Assembly: GCA_021791495.1 (NCBI GenBank)
Contig: JAJYWN010000008.1
Span: 1 to 64,000 of the forward strand
Origin: Bacillota bacterium
GTDB taxonomy: Bacteria; Bacillota; Sulfobacillia; JAJYWN01
Direction of reading: 5' to 3'
DNA: 64,000 nucleotides
Position 1 is the stretch's first letter. Each line of letters starts with the position of its first letter. A program made the position numbers and the translations under genes. The notes under the pieces are model-generated. The model saw only the letters and a program-made list of their open reading frames with translations, ran no database searches and had not been told where the DNA came from. Shown one piece after another: positions 8,582 to 17,793 of this stretch.

Positions 8582-11224
8582 ATGCATCCTCCGGTCCGAG
8601 TTATCTTCAGTTCTGCACTTGCCTGTATCGTCTTGGCGACCCTGCTTCTTGCTCCTATCACCCAGCCGGTTACCGCTGCAGCATTGCCTGTTCTCTCGAC
8701 CCCGGGCCACATCGGTCCCGATGTATGCGCTGATGCCTGGACTGCAGGCTGGACGACTGCTGAGTTCTACGAGATCGCTGGCACGACCTACCTGTTCTTG
8801 CTCAAGCGAGACGACGGAACCGTCCATATCCAAAGGATGAACCCTGACGGTGGGGTAGGCGAACGCGTCGCGACCTACGATTGGTCCGATGGCTGGAGCG
8901 TTGTCAGGCCCTTCTACGTCGGATCATCTCCATACCTGTTCCACCTTAAGACCACCGATGGGACCGTGCACGTCAGCCGGCTGAATTCCGACGGAGCTGT
9001 CGGTTCACTGGTCTTCTCAGAACAGTGGACCAATGGCTGGACAACCGCTGAGTTCTACACGATTGGCGGCACAACATACCTCATGTTGCTCAAGAAGGAC
9101 GGGGGGGCCGTCCACATCCAGAAAATGAATGCCGACGGTTCTGTTGGGCCCCGGGTGGCGACATATGACTGGAGCGACAAGTGGACGATAGTCCGGCCTT
9201 TCCTGGTGAGCGGAACCCCGTACCTACTCCTCCTTAAAACCGTCGATGGCTCAGCCCATATTCACAAGCTCAATGGCGATGGCACTGTCGGAGAACGCAT
9301 CGCCGACAGCACATGGGCTGCCGGCTGGACTAGCGCAGAGTTCTATGAGGTCGGCGGGAGTACTTGCATCCTCCTTCTCAAGGAAGAAGGCGGCCTGGTC
9401 CAGATCTACAGGATGGACAAGAGCGGCTGGACCTCTGAGAAGACTGCGTCCTACGACTGGGACGATGGGTGGTCGGTCGTCGAACCCTTCTCCGTGGGTT
9501 CGGGGAAGTACCTATTCGTTCTGAAGACTGCAAGTGGGTCCATGGCCGTAAAGCAGTTGTCTGCCGATCCGTCTATGTTGACATTCCCTCTTGACGTCCG
9601 CGACGCTTCGGCGGGTGACAACAAAGGTATCATTGATGTCTCCGGGCTGTATGCGACGACGTATGGGGGAAAGGTCTCCTACTACAGCAGCGGCGGAGAG
9701 GACTATACCAGCGGGCACTATGGGACAGATTATCGTGCAGTAGACATGAGCTTCGCAGGCTGTAAGGGGACTCCCGTCAGTGCAGTTGCTGACGGTACGG
9801 TGGTTAGGGTGACTCCGACCTACGGTGCGGTATTCATCAAACATTCGGTTCCTCTCACGCTCTACGATGGAAGCCATACCTACGGTACGTGGTACACAGT
9901 CTACGCCCACATGTCCGACATAGCGGTGAGCAAGGGACAATCGGTGACTCAGGGTGCGATCATAGGGAAAGTCTCGGATGTTGGCGCTGAGAAAGCGCAC
10001 CTCCATTTTGCGATGACGACTAAGCTATATGGCGGTGGCAACGGATTCAACTATGACTACTCTTATCCTGGCGCCCAAGACCCTTCTGTCCTAAAGGAGT
10101 ACAGTGACGCCACCATCTCGCCCAACTGGCTCGCCGCCACCTTCAGGCAAGTGAGGTATGTGGCCTATACTAAAGACATAGCCGATGCATCCGCGCTGCA
10201 GCGGATAACGCGCGGTACCGATAACGCTCCTCCAGATACACCCATAGCAGCTGCCGACTCCTCCACGCCGGGATCTACGCTCCGCATTTCGGGCACGGAC
10301 ACCCTGCCTGCAGTTTTGTATGCGGGCAAGACGCACTCCATCAAAGGCATCATCACCTCGAACTACGACATCTCGTCGGTCACCGTGGGCGTATACGCGG
10401 GAGCCAGTCGCAGTCCCGCATTTGAGAAGACCGCCACACCACATTCTCGAGAATACGACATCCATGCTTTGGACAACTACATACTGTTCGACAAGTTGAC
10501 CGTGGGAACATACACCTACGAAGTAGCTGCTACAGATAGCTCCGGCCGATCCGTGAAGCTGATCTTGAAGAGCTTCACAGTTACGGGGTCCGCTCCTCCT
10601 CTTGCCCGTAGGAGTACTCCTTTCCTTTATGGCGTGAAGGACTACGCATATCTAGATGATACATTTACCCAGGAAGGCTGTGCGTTGGCGGCACTTGCTA
10701 TGCTTCTGTCCAACAGTGGAGTAGTTGTGTGCCCTGCCTATCTGTACCATCTGAATGTAGACCATCTGCATGGTGACAAAGCCGCGATCGAGTCTTGGGC
10801 GGACCTTGTAGATCTGGCATCAGGCGGCCGGTTGGCGTTTGGATGGCCTGGCGGGCTGACTAAGCCAGCGTCAGCGGTCGGGAACGGGTATAAGACGATA
10901 GACATGCCTCAAGGACGTTGGGGCACTGACGAAGAGATACAAGCAAGTATTGCCGAGAAGAAGCACATCGTCTACGAATGCCTGGAACGCTTTCCTGCGG
11001 GGGTCATCGCAGTTTTCAGCGGAGAAAACGCCACGATAGGCCACAATCACTTCATCGTGCTCTATGACCACATTGGTGACAGCATTCGCGTGTGCGACTC
11101 GAGCACTTCCGGAGTGATAAGTCTGCTCAAGGATTCCTGGTGCTACACCACCAAGTACGATAAGAAAGAGCAGTCCTTCTGGAAGGATCTCATTCGTCTC
11201 CACATGGTCTATGAGAAGAGGTAA
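8582..11224 (+). CDS. Exported bifunctional M23 peptidase / C39-like cysteine peptidase, 880 aa
   Basis: A large secreted wall protein. After a signal peptide, residues 45-330 are about six to seven tandem repeats of roughly 47 aa with GWTTAEFY, TTYLFLLK and VHIQRMN cores, which look like a beta-propeller. Residues 375-490 are an M23 (LytM/lysostaphin) zinc endopeptidase with H379 and D383 (HYGTD) and the HLH motif at 473-475, expected to cut peptidoglycan cross-bridges. Residues 550-650 look Ig-like. Residues 660-880 are a C39-like papain-fold domain with C700 (QEGCALAALAMLL) and H821/H823 in GHNHFIVLYD. Both active sites appear intact. ATG has GGGGAG upstream. Peptidoglycan remodelling at the surface is the likely role; the substrates are inferred. 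Confidence 0.85.
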   Translation: MHPPVRVIFSSALACIVLATLLLAPITQPVTAAALPVLSTPGHIGPDVCADAWTAGWTTAEFYEIAGTTYLFLLKRDDGTVHIQRMNPDGGVGERVATYDWSDGWSVVRPFYVGSSPYLFHLKTTDGTVHVSRLNSDGAVGSLVFSEQWTNGWTTAEFYTIGGTTYLMLLKKDGGAVHIQKMNADGSVGPRVATYDWSDKWTIVRPFLVSGTPYLLLLKTVDGSAHIHKLNGDGTVGERIADSTWAAGWTSAEFYEVGGSTCILLLKEEGGLVQIYRMDKSGWTSEKTASYDWDDGWSVVEPFSVGSGKYLFVLKTASGSMAVKQLSADPSMLTFPLDVRDASAGDNKGIIDVSGLYATTYGGKVSYYSSGGEDYTSGHYGTDYRAVDMSFAGCKGTPVSAVADGTVVRVTPTYGAVFIKHSVPLTLYDGSHTYGTWYTVYAHMSDIAVSKGQSVTQGAIIGKVSDVGAEKAHLHFAMTTKLYGGGNGFNYDYSYPGAQDPSVLKEYSDATISPNWLAATFRQVRYVAYTKDIADASALQRITRGTDNAPPDTPIAAADSSTPGSTLRISGTDTLPAVLYAGKTHSIKGIITSNYDISSVTVGVYAGASRSPAFEKTATPHSREYDIHALDNYILFDKLTVGTYTYEVAATDSSGRSVKLILKSFTVTGSAPPLARRSTPFLYGVKDYAYLDDTFTQEGCALAALAMLLSNSGVVVCPAYLYHLNVDHLHGDKAAIESWADLVDLASGGRLAFGWPGGLTKPASAVGNGYKTIDMPQGRWGTDEEIQASIAEKKHIVYECLERFPAGVIAVFSGENATIGHNHFIVLYDHIGDSIRVCDSSTSGVISLLKDSWCYTTKYDKKEQSFWKDLIRLHMVYEKR

Positions 11225-11783
11225 CGATGACGTGGTGCGGCCAGGCCAGGCAAGGTGCGTTAGCGTTCTGTGATTCCCGGGGTCCTCGCCTGTCAGGGAT
11301 CCTTTGCGCTGTATACTACGATGTACCGGACCCTAAGATGGAACGGACGCTAGCCGACCATGTTCCTTTGAGGCATCGCCAGTTCCGTGAAGAGGGTCTC
11401 GAGTACGTGGTTTCATCTGGGACTTAGTTTGAGGCGTATTCACAGAGATGCCGCTAGGATGCCCATACTCGGCACCCCAAGCGGTTGCAGCCCAGTTTGG
11501 GGGTCCCTTCTGGTGGGACGGTCAAGGTGTTCTAGTATCGGTGACCCGGCTTTGCCGGAGGCGTCATAGCTTTGGGCAGATGTGTAAAGCAAACCCCTAT
11601 GGCCTAGAACTGAACCCGATCCAGATCCAAGCTGATGCCGACCCCGATTTCCCTTCGGAGGAGATCGTCCGAGCCACAAACAGGCCTAGGCGGCCCCGAC
11701 AGCTCTTGATAGCGGGCCATTTGACACTGGAAGAGAGCCGGATTAAAGGCCACCGTCAGAAGGCTCTGGGAAGGAATTGGGAC
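11225..11783 (+). other. Intergenic region, no gene accepted
   Basis: The downstream frame stays open back to 11448, but the stretch before 11784 has no signal peptide, no family features and no ribosome site. I treat it as leader or relic DNA. Confidence 0.4.
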
Positions 11784-14700
11784 ATGAACAAGTTCGGCCG
11801 GAAACTGATAGGTCTGACCCTCATAACTACCATACTGCTGAGTGGTGCCTTTGCAGACCCTGTCTTCACAGATAGTGCCGCAGTCACCGGCTTCCGGGAT
11901 GTGCTTTGCGGTTCGGATTTCTACGCTGCTCTCCGCACGGATGGAAGCGTCTTGACCTGGGGTGCCAATGAACATGGTCAGTTGGGTAATCGGGAATCCT
12001 ATGTCCCGTGGACAGACAAGCGGGTCGTCCTGACTGATGTTGCGAGCATTGCCACGTCGGAGTGGGCTACTTTCGCTTTCGCCGTCAAGAACGACCATAG
12101 CCTGTGGGGTTGGGGCGAGAACGACTGCGGGCAGCTGGGTGACGGGACCAGGGAAGATAAGTTCAGCCCCGTCAAAATCATGGACAGTGTTCGGTACGTC
12201 TTTGCCACGGCCTATCAGACAGGCCCTCCCCTGCTGACCTTCGCGATCAAGACGGATGGCTCGCTGTGGGCTTGGGGGGCTAACGAGAGTGGACAGCTCG
12301 GGGACGGAACCAGGACCGAGCGACTTACCCCGGTTAAGGTGATGGATGGCGTCCGTTCCGTCACCGGCGGGGGATCCACACCTTCCGTCTATGCGATTCG
12401 CAACGACGATAGCCTCTGGGCGTGGGGTTCGAACCAATCTGGCCAGGTAGGTGACACTTCCGAAGAGGACCGGCTCATCCCCGTGGAGATCATGGAGAAA
12501 GTTGCGTCGGTCTCGGCAGGTGCCGATCATACCCTAGCAATCCGGCAAGACGGAAGTCTGTGGGGCTGGGGCAACGGAATCGGCACCGGTGTCGAGTGCG
12601 ACTTTCCCGGGCCGGGGTCTTTCTTTACCGTCCGCACTCCGGTCAAACTCCTGGACGGAGTCACCGGGGCAGTCGCGGACAGCTTCGGTAACTCCTTCGT
12701 GCTTAGAAAGGACGGGTCGTTGTGGAGTTGTGGTTACAGCAACCTGTTCGGCCAGTTGGGCAATGGCACCACCGCCAGTTCGAACACCCTGATTGAGATC
12801 GCGTCTGACGTCAAGACTGTTCATCCTTCCTCTTGGTGGACCTTAGTAACCAAGATCGACGGTTCTCTGTGGGGCTGCGGGAACAACAAGTACGGTACGT
12901 TGGGCGACAGGGGCCTTGGGGATATCCGCGCCAGCCTGGTTCCCATCGCCGATGACGTGAGGACTGTGGCCGCAAATGACTCCACCTGCCTGATCCTACG
13001 GACCGACGGTAGCCTAGGGATACCTTGCGGCAGTGAGACGGCCACATCCCCCGGGAGCCTCGTCGGCGCGGTTGTCTTTCCGGATATCGTTGGGCATCCG
13101 GATGAGAAGCACATCCAGAAGCTTGCTGCGGCCGGAGTAGTAAGCGGCTACGGCGATGGGTACTTCGGACCCGACGCCCTGGTCACCCGGGAGCAGTTCG
13201 CCAAGATGTTGGTCTCGGCCGCAAGGTTGGACCTGAGCAATCAGCTTTTCTATCTAACTGATTTCCGGGATGAAGACAGCGTCAGTCCGTGGGCCCGATC
13301 GTATGTGGAGACAGCGATCGAGAACGACTGGATCAAAGGAACCAGTGACGGGCTCCTCGCCCCGAAAGCCAACATTACCAGGGCCGAAGCCTTGGTTATG
13401 ATTAGCAGGGCTCTTGCCCGCGAGATGGACCTGGGGACTCTTGAAGGCGCCAATTCCAGGACAGGCTTCGGTGACGATGCGGCAATCCCTACCTGGGCCC
13501 GACCGGCTGTCAACTACGCTCTCCAGCTTGGCATAGCGGGCTTGGACGACGGCACCAACCTTGAGCCCGGCAGAAGCTGCACTCGGGCAATGACGTGCCG
13601 GTATCTCTCCCGGTTCATGACCTCGGCCCTGACCTTCGTGCATGCCATGGCCCTGTCGGAACAGGACAACTTCTATTGTGCCGAACAGGTTTGGGATGGG
13701 GGCTACGTCCAGGTTGGCCAGAGAGACTTCTTCCCCTTCTCCCCGCAGAGCTTGCTCTCAACTGGAATGATGGTCAAACTAGATTACCGGGGTGAGCGCC
13801 AGTGGGACCGGACCTATGGCGCCTCCATCCGGACTGCTCGGCAAACACGGGACCGCGGGTATGTGCTGGCGGCGGTGGAACGCAATAAGATGGAGGATAC
13901 CGCGGACGCCTGGCTCATAAAGACCGATTCCAGCGGCTATGAGGAATGGTCCAGGCACTATGACCCAGGTGTCCAGCACTCTGGTTGCGTGGTAACCTCG
14001 ATCTGCCAGACGCGGGACGGCGGCTTCATCTTCGCCGCCCATCTGGACGCTAGACTTAAGGGCGTCTTGGATGAGAATATTGTGTCCTATCCGGGGTTCA
14101 TAGCCGGCCACATGGAGTTGAGCCTCGATGGCCTACCAAGAAGACGCGGCAATCCGTTGCTCCGTACCGGCCACATGTGGCTAGTGAAGGTTGATAGTGA
14201 GGGTCAGCAGGTATGGTCGAGGATGTGCGAGTACCCTGGTCTGGTGCGTGCAAACGTAATGGCGCGGACAGTCGAGGCAACTCAAGATGGCGGCTGCATC
14301 ATATCCATAACAGGGAACCTTGCGCCACAGGAGAACCAGGACAAGCCGACATCTCAGGTCGCATGGGCTCTCAAGACGGACGCCCGTGGGGCTACGGAAT
14401 GGACGTGGCCTCCGGACGCCGGCGTCCGCGGAGGAAAAACTGGCTCCCGGCTATGCTCGGCCAAACAGACGGCTGACGGCGGCTACATCCTGGGCGGATA
14501 CCAAGACGACAGCTCCGGGAAGGATTCACTCCTTATCAAACTGGATCGTCTTGGGCGGGTGAGTTGGTCACATGTTCTGGGCGGGGTCGATGAAGTGACC
14601 AGTCTCTCGCAAACTAAGGACGGTGGCTTCATACTTGCGGGTTTGGTTATCGGCAGCCCTTCCCGCTATTACCGCGGAGACACACCCTACTATCAGAAAG

Positions 14701-15401
14701 CTGTTCTAGTCAAGACGAATGCCTTGGGTGGGCAAGAGTGGTCACGGTCCTTCGGGAGTGTCGGTTACAACACACCATACTCTGTACAAGAAACCAGTGA
14801 CGGAGGCTACATGCTCGCAGGGAAGACCTTGCCCGCTGACTACTCTGGCACGTATTCCTGGTTGATAAGAACCGACGACCAGGGCAGAGTAAGCAGGCCT
14901 ATCCTTGGTGAGATCGGCTCTCCGGTCAATAGCGAACTGGCTGACCAAGACTTGCTGCTATCACCGTCGTTCTCCATTCAGAGTGATGATCCGGAGATCA
15001 TAGCCCTAGCCCTCAAGATAACCGCCGGACTAGACATCGACTACGATAAGGCACGAGCGATTCACGACTGGGTTGCCCACAACATCTCCTATGACGAAGA
15101 GCTGCACCAGGCAATAGATAAAGGAGAGGCAAGCGAACCAATCACGGCACTTGGCACCCTTCACGCTGGCAAGTCCGTCTGCGAAGGTTACTCGAAGCTC
15201 ACAGCGGCTCTCCATCGCGCCGTTGGTATTCCTGCGAAGTACGTGATCGGGTCTAACTATAGCGAAAACCACGCATGGAATGAAGTCCTGGTCGATAAGA
15301 GATGGATCCTCGTGGAGGCAACCTGGGATGAATTCGACTGGACCCCGGACAGGTTCTTCCTCGGTCACCTGAAGTATCGGGGGTGGAAGGGTTTCAGGTA
15401 G
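11784..15401 (+). CDS. Secreted RCC1 - SLH - propeller - transglutaminase-like protein, 1205 aa
   Basis: A multidomain surface protein. The signal peptide ends at about residue 25. Residues 40-420 are RCC1 repeats (LRTDGSVLTWGANEHGQLG and similar, about seven units), probably a propeller. Residues 430-615 hold three SLH modules (YGDGYFGPDALVTREQF, IKGTSDGLLAPKANITRAE), predicted to anchor the protein to wall polymer. Residues 620-1040 contain repeats of the form KTDSSGYEEWSR and QTRDGGFIFA, another propeller-like array. Residues 1075-1205 are a transglutaminase/papain-fold domain with a complete triad: C1133 in SVCEGYS, H1163 in NHAWNEV and D1182 in ATWDEF. ATG at 11784 follows AAGGA and precedes the signal peptide. 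Such domains can act as proteases or cross-linkers; which applies here is unknown. Confidence 0.85.
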   Translation: MNKFGRKLIGLTLITTILLSGAFADPVFTDSAAVTGFRDVLCGSDFYAALRTDGSVLTWGANEHGQLGNRESYVPWTDKRVVLTDVASIATSEWATFAFAVKNDHSLWGWGENDCGQLGDGTREDKFSPVKIMDSVRYVFATAYQTGPPLLTFAIKTDGSLWAWGANESGQLGDGTRTERLTPVKVMDGVRSVTGGGSTPSVYAIRNDDSLWAWGSNQSGQVGDTSEEDRLIPVEIMEKVASVSAGADHTLAIRQDGSLWGWGNGIGTGVECDFPGPGSFFTVRTPVKLLDGVTGAVADSFGNSFVLRKDGSLWSCGYSNLFGQLGNGTTASSNTLIEIASDVKTVHPSSWWTLVTKIDGSLWGCGNNKYGTLGDRGLGDIRASLVPIADDVRTVAANDSTCLILRTDGSLGIPCGSETATSPGSLVGAVVFPDIVGHPDEKHIQKLAAAGVVSGYGDGYFGPDALVTREQFAKMLVSAARLDLSNQLFYLTDFRDEDSVSPWARSYVETAIENDWIKGTSDGLLAPKANITRAEALVMISRALAREMDLGTLEGANSRTGFGDDAAIPTWARPAVNYALQLGIAGLDDGTNLEPGRSCTRAMTCRYLSRFMTSALTFVHAMALSEQDNFYCAEQVWDGGYVQVGQRDFFPFSPQSLLSTGMMVKLDYRGERQWDRTYGASIRTARQTRDRGYVLAAVERNKMEDTADAWLIKTDSSGYEEWSRHYDPGVQHSGCVVTSICQTRDGGFIFAAHLDARLKGVLDENIVSYPGFIAGHMELSLDGLPRRRGNPLLRTGHMWLVKVDSEGQQVWSRMCEYPGLVRANVMARTVEATQDGGCIISITGNLAPQENQDKPTSQVAWALKTDARGATEWTWPPDAGVRGGKTGSRLCSAKQTADGGYILGGYQDDSSGKDSLLIKLDRLGRVSWSHVLGGVDEVTSLSQTKDGGFILAGLVIGSPSRYYRGDTPYYQKAVLVKTNALGGQEWSRSFGSVGYNTPYSVQETSDGGYMLAGKTLPADYSGTYSWLIRTDDQGRVSRPILGEIGSPVNSELADQDLLLSPSFSIQSDDPEIIALALKITAGLDIDYDKARAIHDWVAHNISYDEELHQAIDKGEASEPITALGTLHAGKSVCEGYSKLTAALHRAVGIPAKYVIGSNYSENHAWNEVLVDKRWILVEATWDEFDWTPDRFFLGHLKYRGWKGFR

Positions 15402-15438
15402 ATGATTCCACGGCACGTTTGGGTCACGGCCCCCGGGT

Positions 15439-15580
15439 CTACGGGAGAGTGCTCATCTGCATGCGGAGCTGCTCGAAATCGGGCAGGCGCATTTGGACTT
15501 CGTCCTTGGTGCTGGTCTGGAACCTGGTCCCTTCCCAAGTTCCGTGGCCGGGATCCTGGTACCACGGGACGCTTCGGTGC
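15439..15580 (-). pseudogene. Possible gene fragment, C-terminal 40-45 codons
   Basis: Read on the minus strand this gives an open, protein-like C-terminus (VPWYQDPGHGTWEG, then RLPDFEQLRMQMSTLP) ending in TAG at 15439-15441. It has no start or ribosome site and directly follows the broken YdcF-type gene. I do not recognise the family; it may be the tail of another deleted gene. The remaining bases at 15402-15438 hold nothing visible. Confidence 0.25.
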
Positions 15581-16204
15581 CTAACCGAGGGAGACCTCGT
15601 CGTCGAGGATTTGCTTCTCTCTAATGTACTCTACGAGTGAACGGGCTTCCTTCAGCACCTGCCGCTCGTCGCCAGGCGTCTGCCACTAGTTGTCGGCACG
15701 GGGATGGGCCCGGTCGTCCGGACGCCAGGTGAACTCCGCCCACCGGGGCATTTAGGTGCGCAAGGCCAAGAGGCAACGGCGCATATGGTGAGGGGCACTG
15801 ACGACCAAGAGCCGGCGGAGGCGGTGAAGGCCGATGGCCCGGTCAAGGACTAGTAGAGATGCCAGGACGTTCTCCTTGGTGTGGTTAGACTCGGGCTCCA
15901 CCAGGATGGCCTGGTCAGGAACTCCACAGGCCAGGGCTTTCTCGCGCATTTCCAGAGCTTCCGCCACTGGCCTCTGGCCCCATTTGGTGCCACCGGTGAA
16001 AAGGATGAGAGGCGCCTTTCCAGCCCTGTAGAGTTCGACGGCCCTGTCCACTCGTTCGATGTTGCTGCCGCCAAAGACGAAGATGCAGTCGCCCATGCCA
16101 CCGACACCAGTAACAACGCCGGAGGTAGCCGGAGGGCCGCCGAAGACCAGGTTGGTGATCTGCTCCCGGGTCAGGCAGTCGGGGCCTATGGTCGAAATCA
16201 GCAC
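15581..16204 (-). pseudogene. YdcF/SanA-type (DUF218) gene with two in-frame stops
   Basis: DUF218 proteins have a Rossmann-like fold and are linked to the cell envelope. The N-terminal part is recognisable: FVFGGSNIERVDRAVELY, LILFTGGT, EPESNHTKENVLAS, VVSAPHHMRRC. After CLLALRT a TAA at 15752-15754 stops translation. The same frame then continues with family-like sequence (MPRWAEFTWRPDDRAHPRADN), meets a TAG, and continues again (WQTPGDERQVLKEARSLVEY) to a final TAG at 15581-15583. The second stop falls where Trp would be expected. Two nonsense changes in one otherwise open frame indicate a recent pseudogene. A full-length DUF218 gene at 59260-59961 could cover any lost function. Confidence 0.75.
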
Positions 16205-16210
16205 GGCAGG

Positions 16211-16648
16211 CTACGCACGGCGGTCCCTGATGGCCAAGACGAGCATAACCACGGCCAGCGGGATGATCACGTAGTTGCCAATTTGGCCGGGCGGCGTGTG
16301 GGCGAAGGATACCGGTTTGATGTGCCCGACCACGATGCGGAGCGAATACTCGGCGATCAGCAGCAGGTACATCAAGGGTATCAGGGTCCGGTACCGGAAA
16401 TACACGATGAGCTGGACCGCCGCCATGAGAAGCTGCGAACTTCCCCAGAGGGAAAAGGCGAAGATAATGCCCTTAGCCCCGGGCACCGATAGGTCCATTC
16501 CGGCAATGGACCCCGCCCCACCGTCGGGGGCGAGCAGGTGAACAACGCTCCTCACCGTTCCCACCAAGGCGATGACTAGGAACACGACGGCGGCCAGGCG
16601 GTTGCCCCGATAGTCATTACTGGCTGATTTCGGAAGGACCTTCTTCAT
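16211..16648 (-). CDS. Conserved-looking four-helix membrane protein, 145 aa
   Basis: Probable integral membrane protein with four helices, at about residues 18-40, 58-82, 86-108 and 118-140. No catalytic motif is visible and I do not recognise the family. It starts 77 bp after the end of livM on the same strand and stops 6 bp before the broken DUF218 gene, so these two probably formed a small unit, perhaps read from the Liv operon. Function unknown. Confidence 0.6.
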   Translation of the reverse strand: MKKVLPKSASNDYRGNRLAAVVFLVIALVGTVRSVVHLLAPDGGAGSIAGMDLSVPGAKGIIFAFSLWGSSQLLMAAVQLIVYFRYRTLIPLMYLLLIAEYSLRIVVGHIKPVSFAHTPPGQIGNYVIIPLAVVMLVLAIRDRRA

Positions 16649-16725
16649 GGCTTCTGGCGTATCTCTGCCACATGGTGTCGGTCAATTCTCTGACCCCATG
16701 CTGGAGTTCTCCCTCGACGGGGCTC

Positions 16726-17793
16726 TCATACTTGATGCGAGACATTGGCCGGGCTTCCTTTCACCCATCGGGCGCCCCACTTGGCCCAGACCCCGGCCAG
16801 CCCGCCCGGCATGAACATGACCACCAGGGCGTAACCGACTCCCAAGACAAGGCGCCAGCGGCGGGTATAGGTCGATAGCAGGACGCCCGCCAGCTGGACC
16901 ACGGTGGCGCCGACGATGGGCCCCGACAAGGTGCCCGCGCCGCCGATGATGACCATCAACATGCCGTTGATGGTGGTCACGGTTCCCAGGACTCCCGGCA
17001 CCACGAAGTTCTCCGCCGCGCCATACATGACACCGGCCCAGGCCGCGAAGACGCCCGCCAGGGACAAAGCCACCAGCTTGTGGGCGAAGACATTGTAACC
17101 AAGGACGGCCGCCCGCCCCTCGTTCTCCCGGATGGCGACCAAGACGCGCCCGAAGGGGGAGTTGACGATGCGCCGCAGGGCGAGGAAGCAGATGACCATG
17201 AAGGCCAGGGCCAGCAGGTACATCTGGATGCGGTGGCGCGGCCCGTAAGCCCAGGCCGGCGCGATGTCCACCGCCAGACCATCACCGCCGCCCGTGATCT
17301 TGCTGAACTTCTCCGCCAAGATGCGGAAGAACTCGGCGAAGGCCATGGTCACCATGGCGAAGTAGACACCCTTGACGCGCAGGGTCATGGCGCCAACGAT
17401 CAAGGACAGGACGATGGCTACCACCGGCGCGGCGACGAGGGCGGCCCAGAAGTCCAGGTGGCCGCGCTTTACCAGGAGGGCGGCCGTGTAGGTGCCCACG
17501 CCGAAGAAGAGGGCGTGCCCGAAAGAGATGATCCCGCCGAAGCCCATCAAAAGGTCAAAGCTCATGGCGAAGACGGCGAAGATGTAGACCCCGATTAACA
17601 GGGACAGCAGATACCGGACCCCGGGCACGAAGGCTAACAGGGCGAGGCAGCCGAAGATAATGACTAGGTGCCTATCGGGTGCCCCTGGACCCAAAACCCT
17701 GGCGAAGAGCGACTTCGTCGACGGGGCCGCGACCGCGTCCGGCTCTTGGCGAGCGGCTGCGGGTGCCGGGGCGGGTCTCGTGGCGGGTTTCAT
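16726..17793 (-). CDS. livM: Branched-chain amino acid ABC transporter permease LivM
   Basis: One of the two membrane subunits of a Liv/HAAT-type importer. It shows about ten hydrophobic helices and the family signatures FDLLMGFGGIISFGHALFFG and the EAA-like loop around GRVLVAIRENEGRAAVLGYN, which contacts the ATPases. Length 355 aa is normal for LivM including a cytoplasmic N-terminal extension rich in Ala and Pro. The ATG overlaps the livH stop by 4 bases, so the two are translationally coupled. It is the last gene of the ten-gene operon beginning with tetR. Substrate is inferred only as an amino acid, amide or short carboxylate. Confidence 0.92.
   Translation of the reverse strand: MKPATRPAPAPAAARQEPDAVAAPSTKSLFARVLGPGAPDRHLVIIFGCLALLAFVPGVRYLLSLLIGVYIFAVFAMSFDLLMGFGGIISFGHALFFGVGTYTAALLVKRGHLDFWAALVAAPVVAIVLSLIVGAMTLRVKGVYFAMVTMAFAEFFRILAEKFSKITGGGDGLAVDIAPAWAYGPRHRIQMYLLALAFMVICFLALRRIVNSPFGRVLVAIRENEGRAAVLGYNVFAHKLVALSLAGVFAAWAGVMYGAAENFVVPGVLGTVTTINGMLMVIIGGAGTLSGPIVGATVVQLAGVLLSTYTRRWRLVLGVGYALVVMFMPGGLAGVWAKWGARWVKGSPANVSHQV

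Noticed and set aside
11448..11783. In-frame N-terminal extension of the large RCC1/SLH protein
   Set aside because: It would bury the signal peptide 112 residues inside the protein and has no ribosome site; ATG at 11784 has both a site and a signal peptide.
16660..16725. Short hairpin GGTCA-attctc-TGACC after livM as terminator
   Set aside because: Only five pairs and no T-tract; too weak to call.
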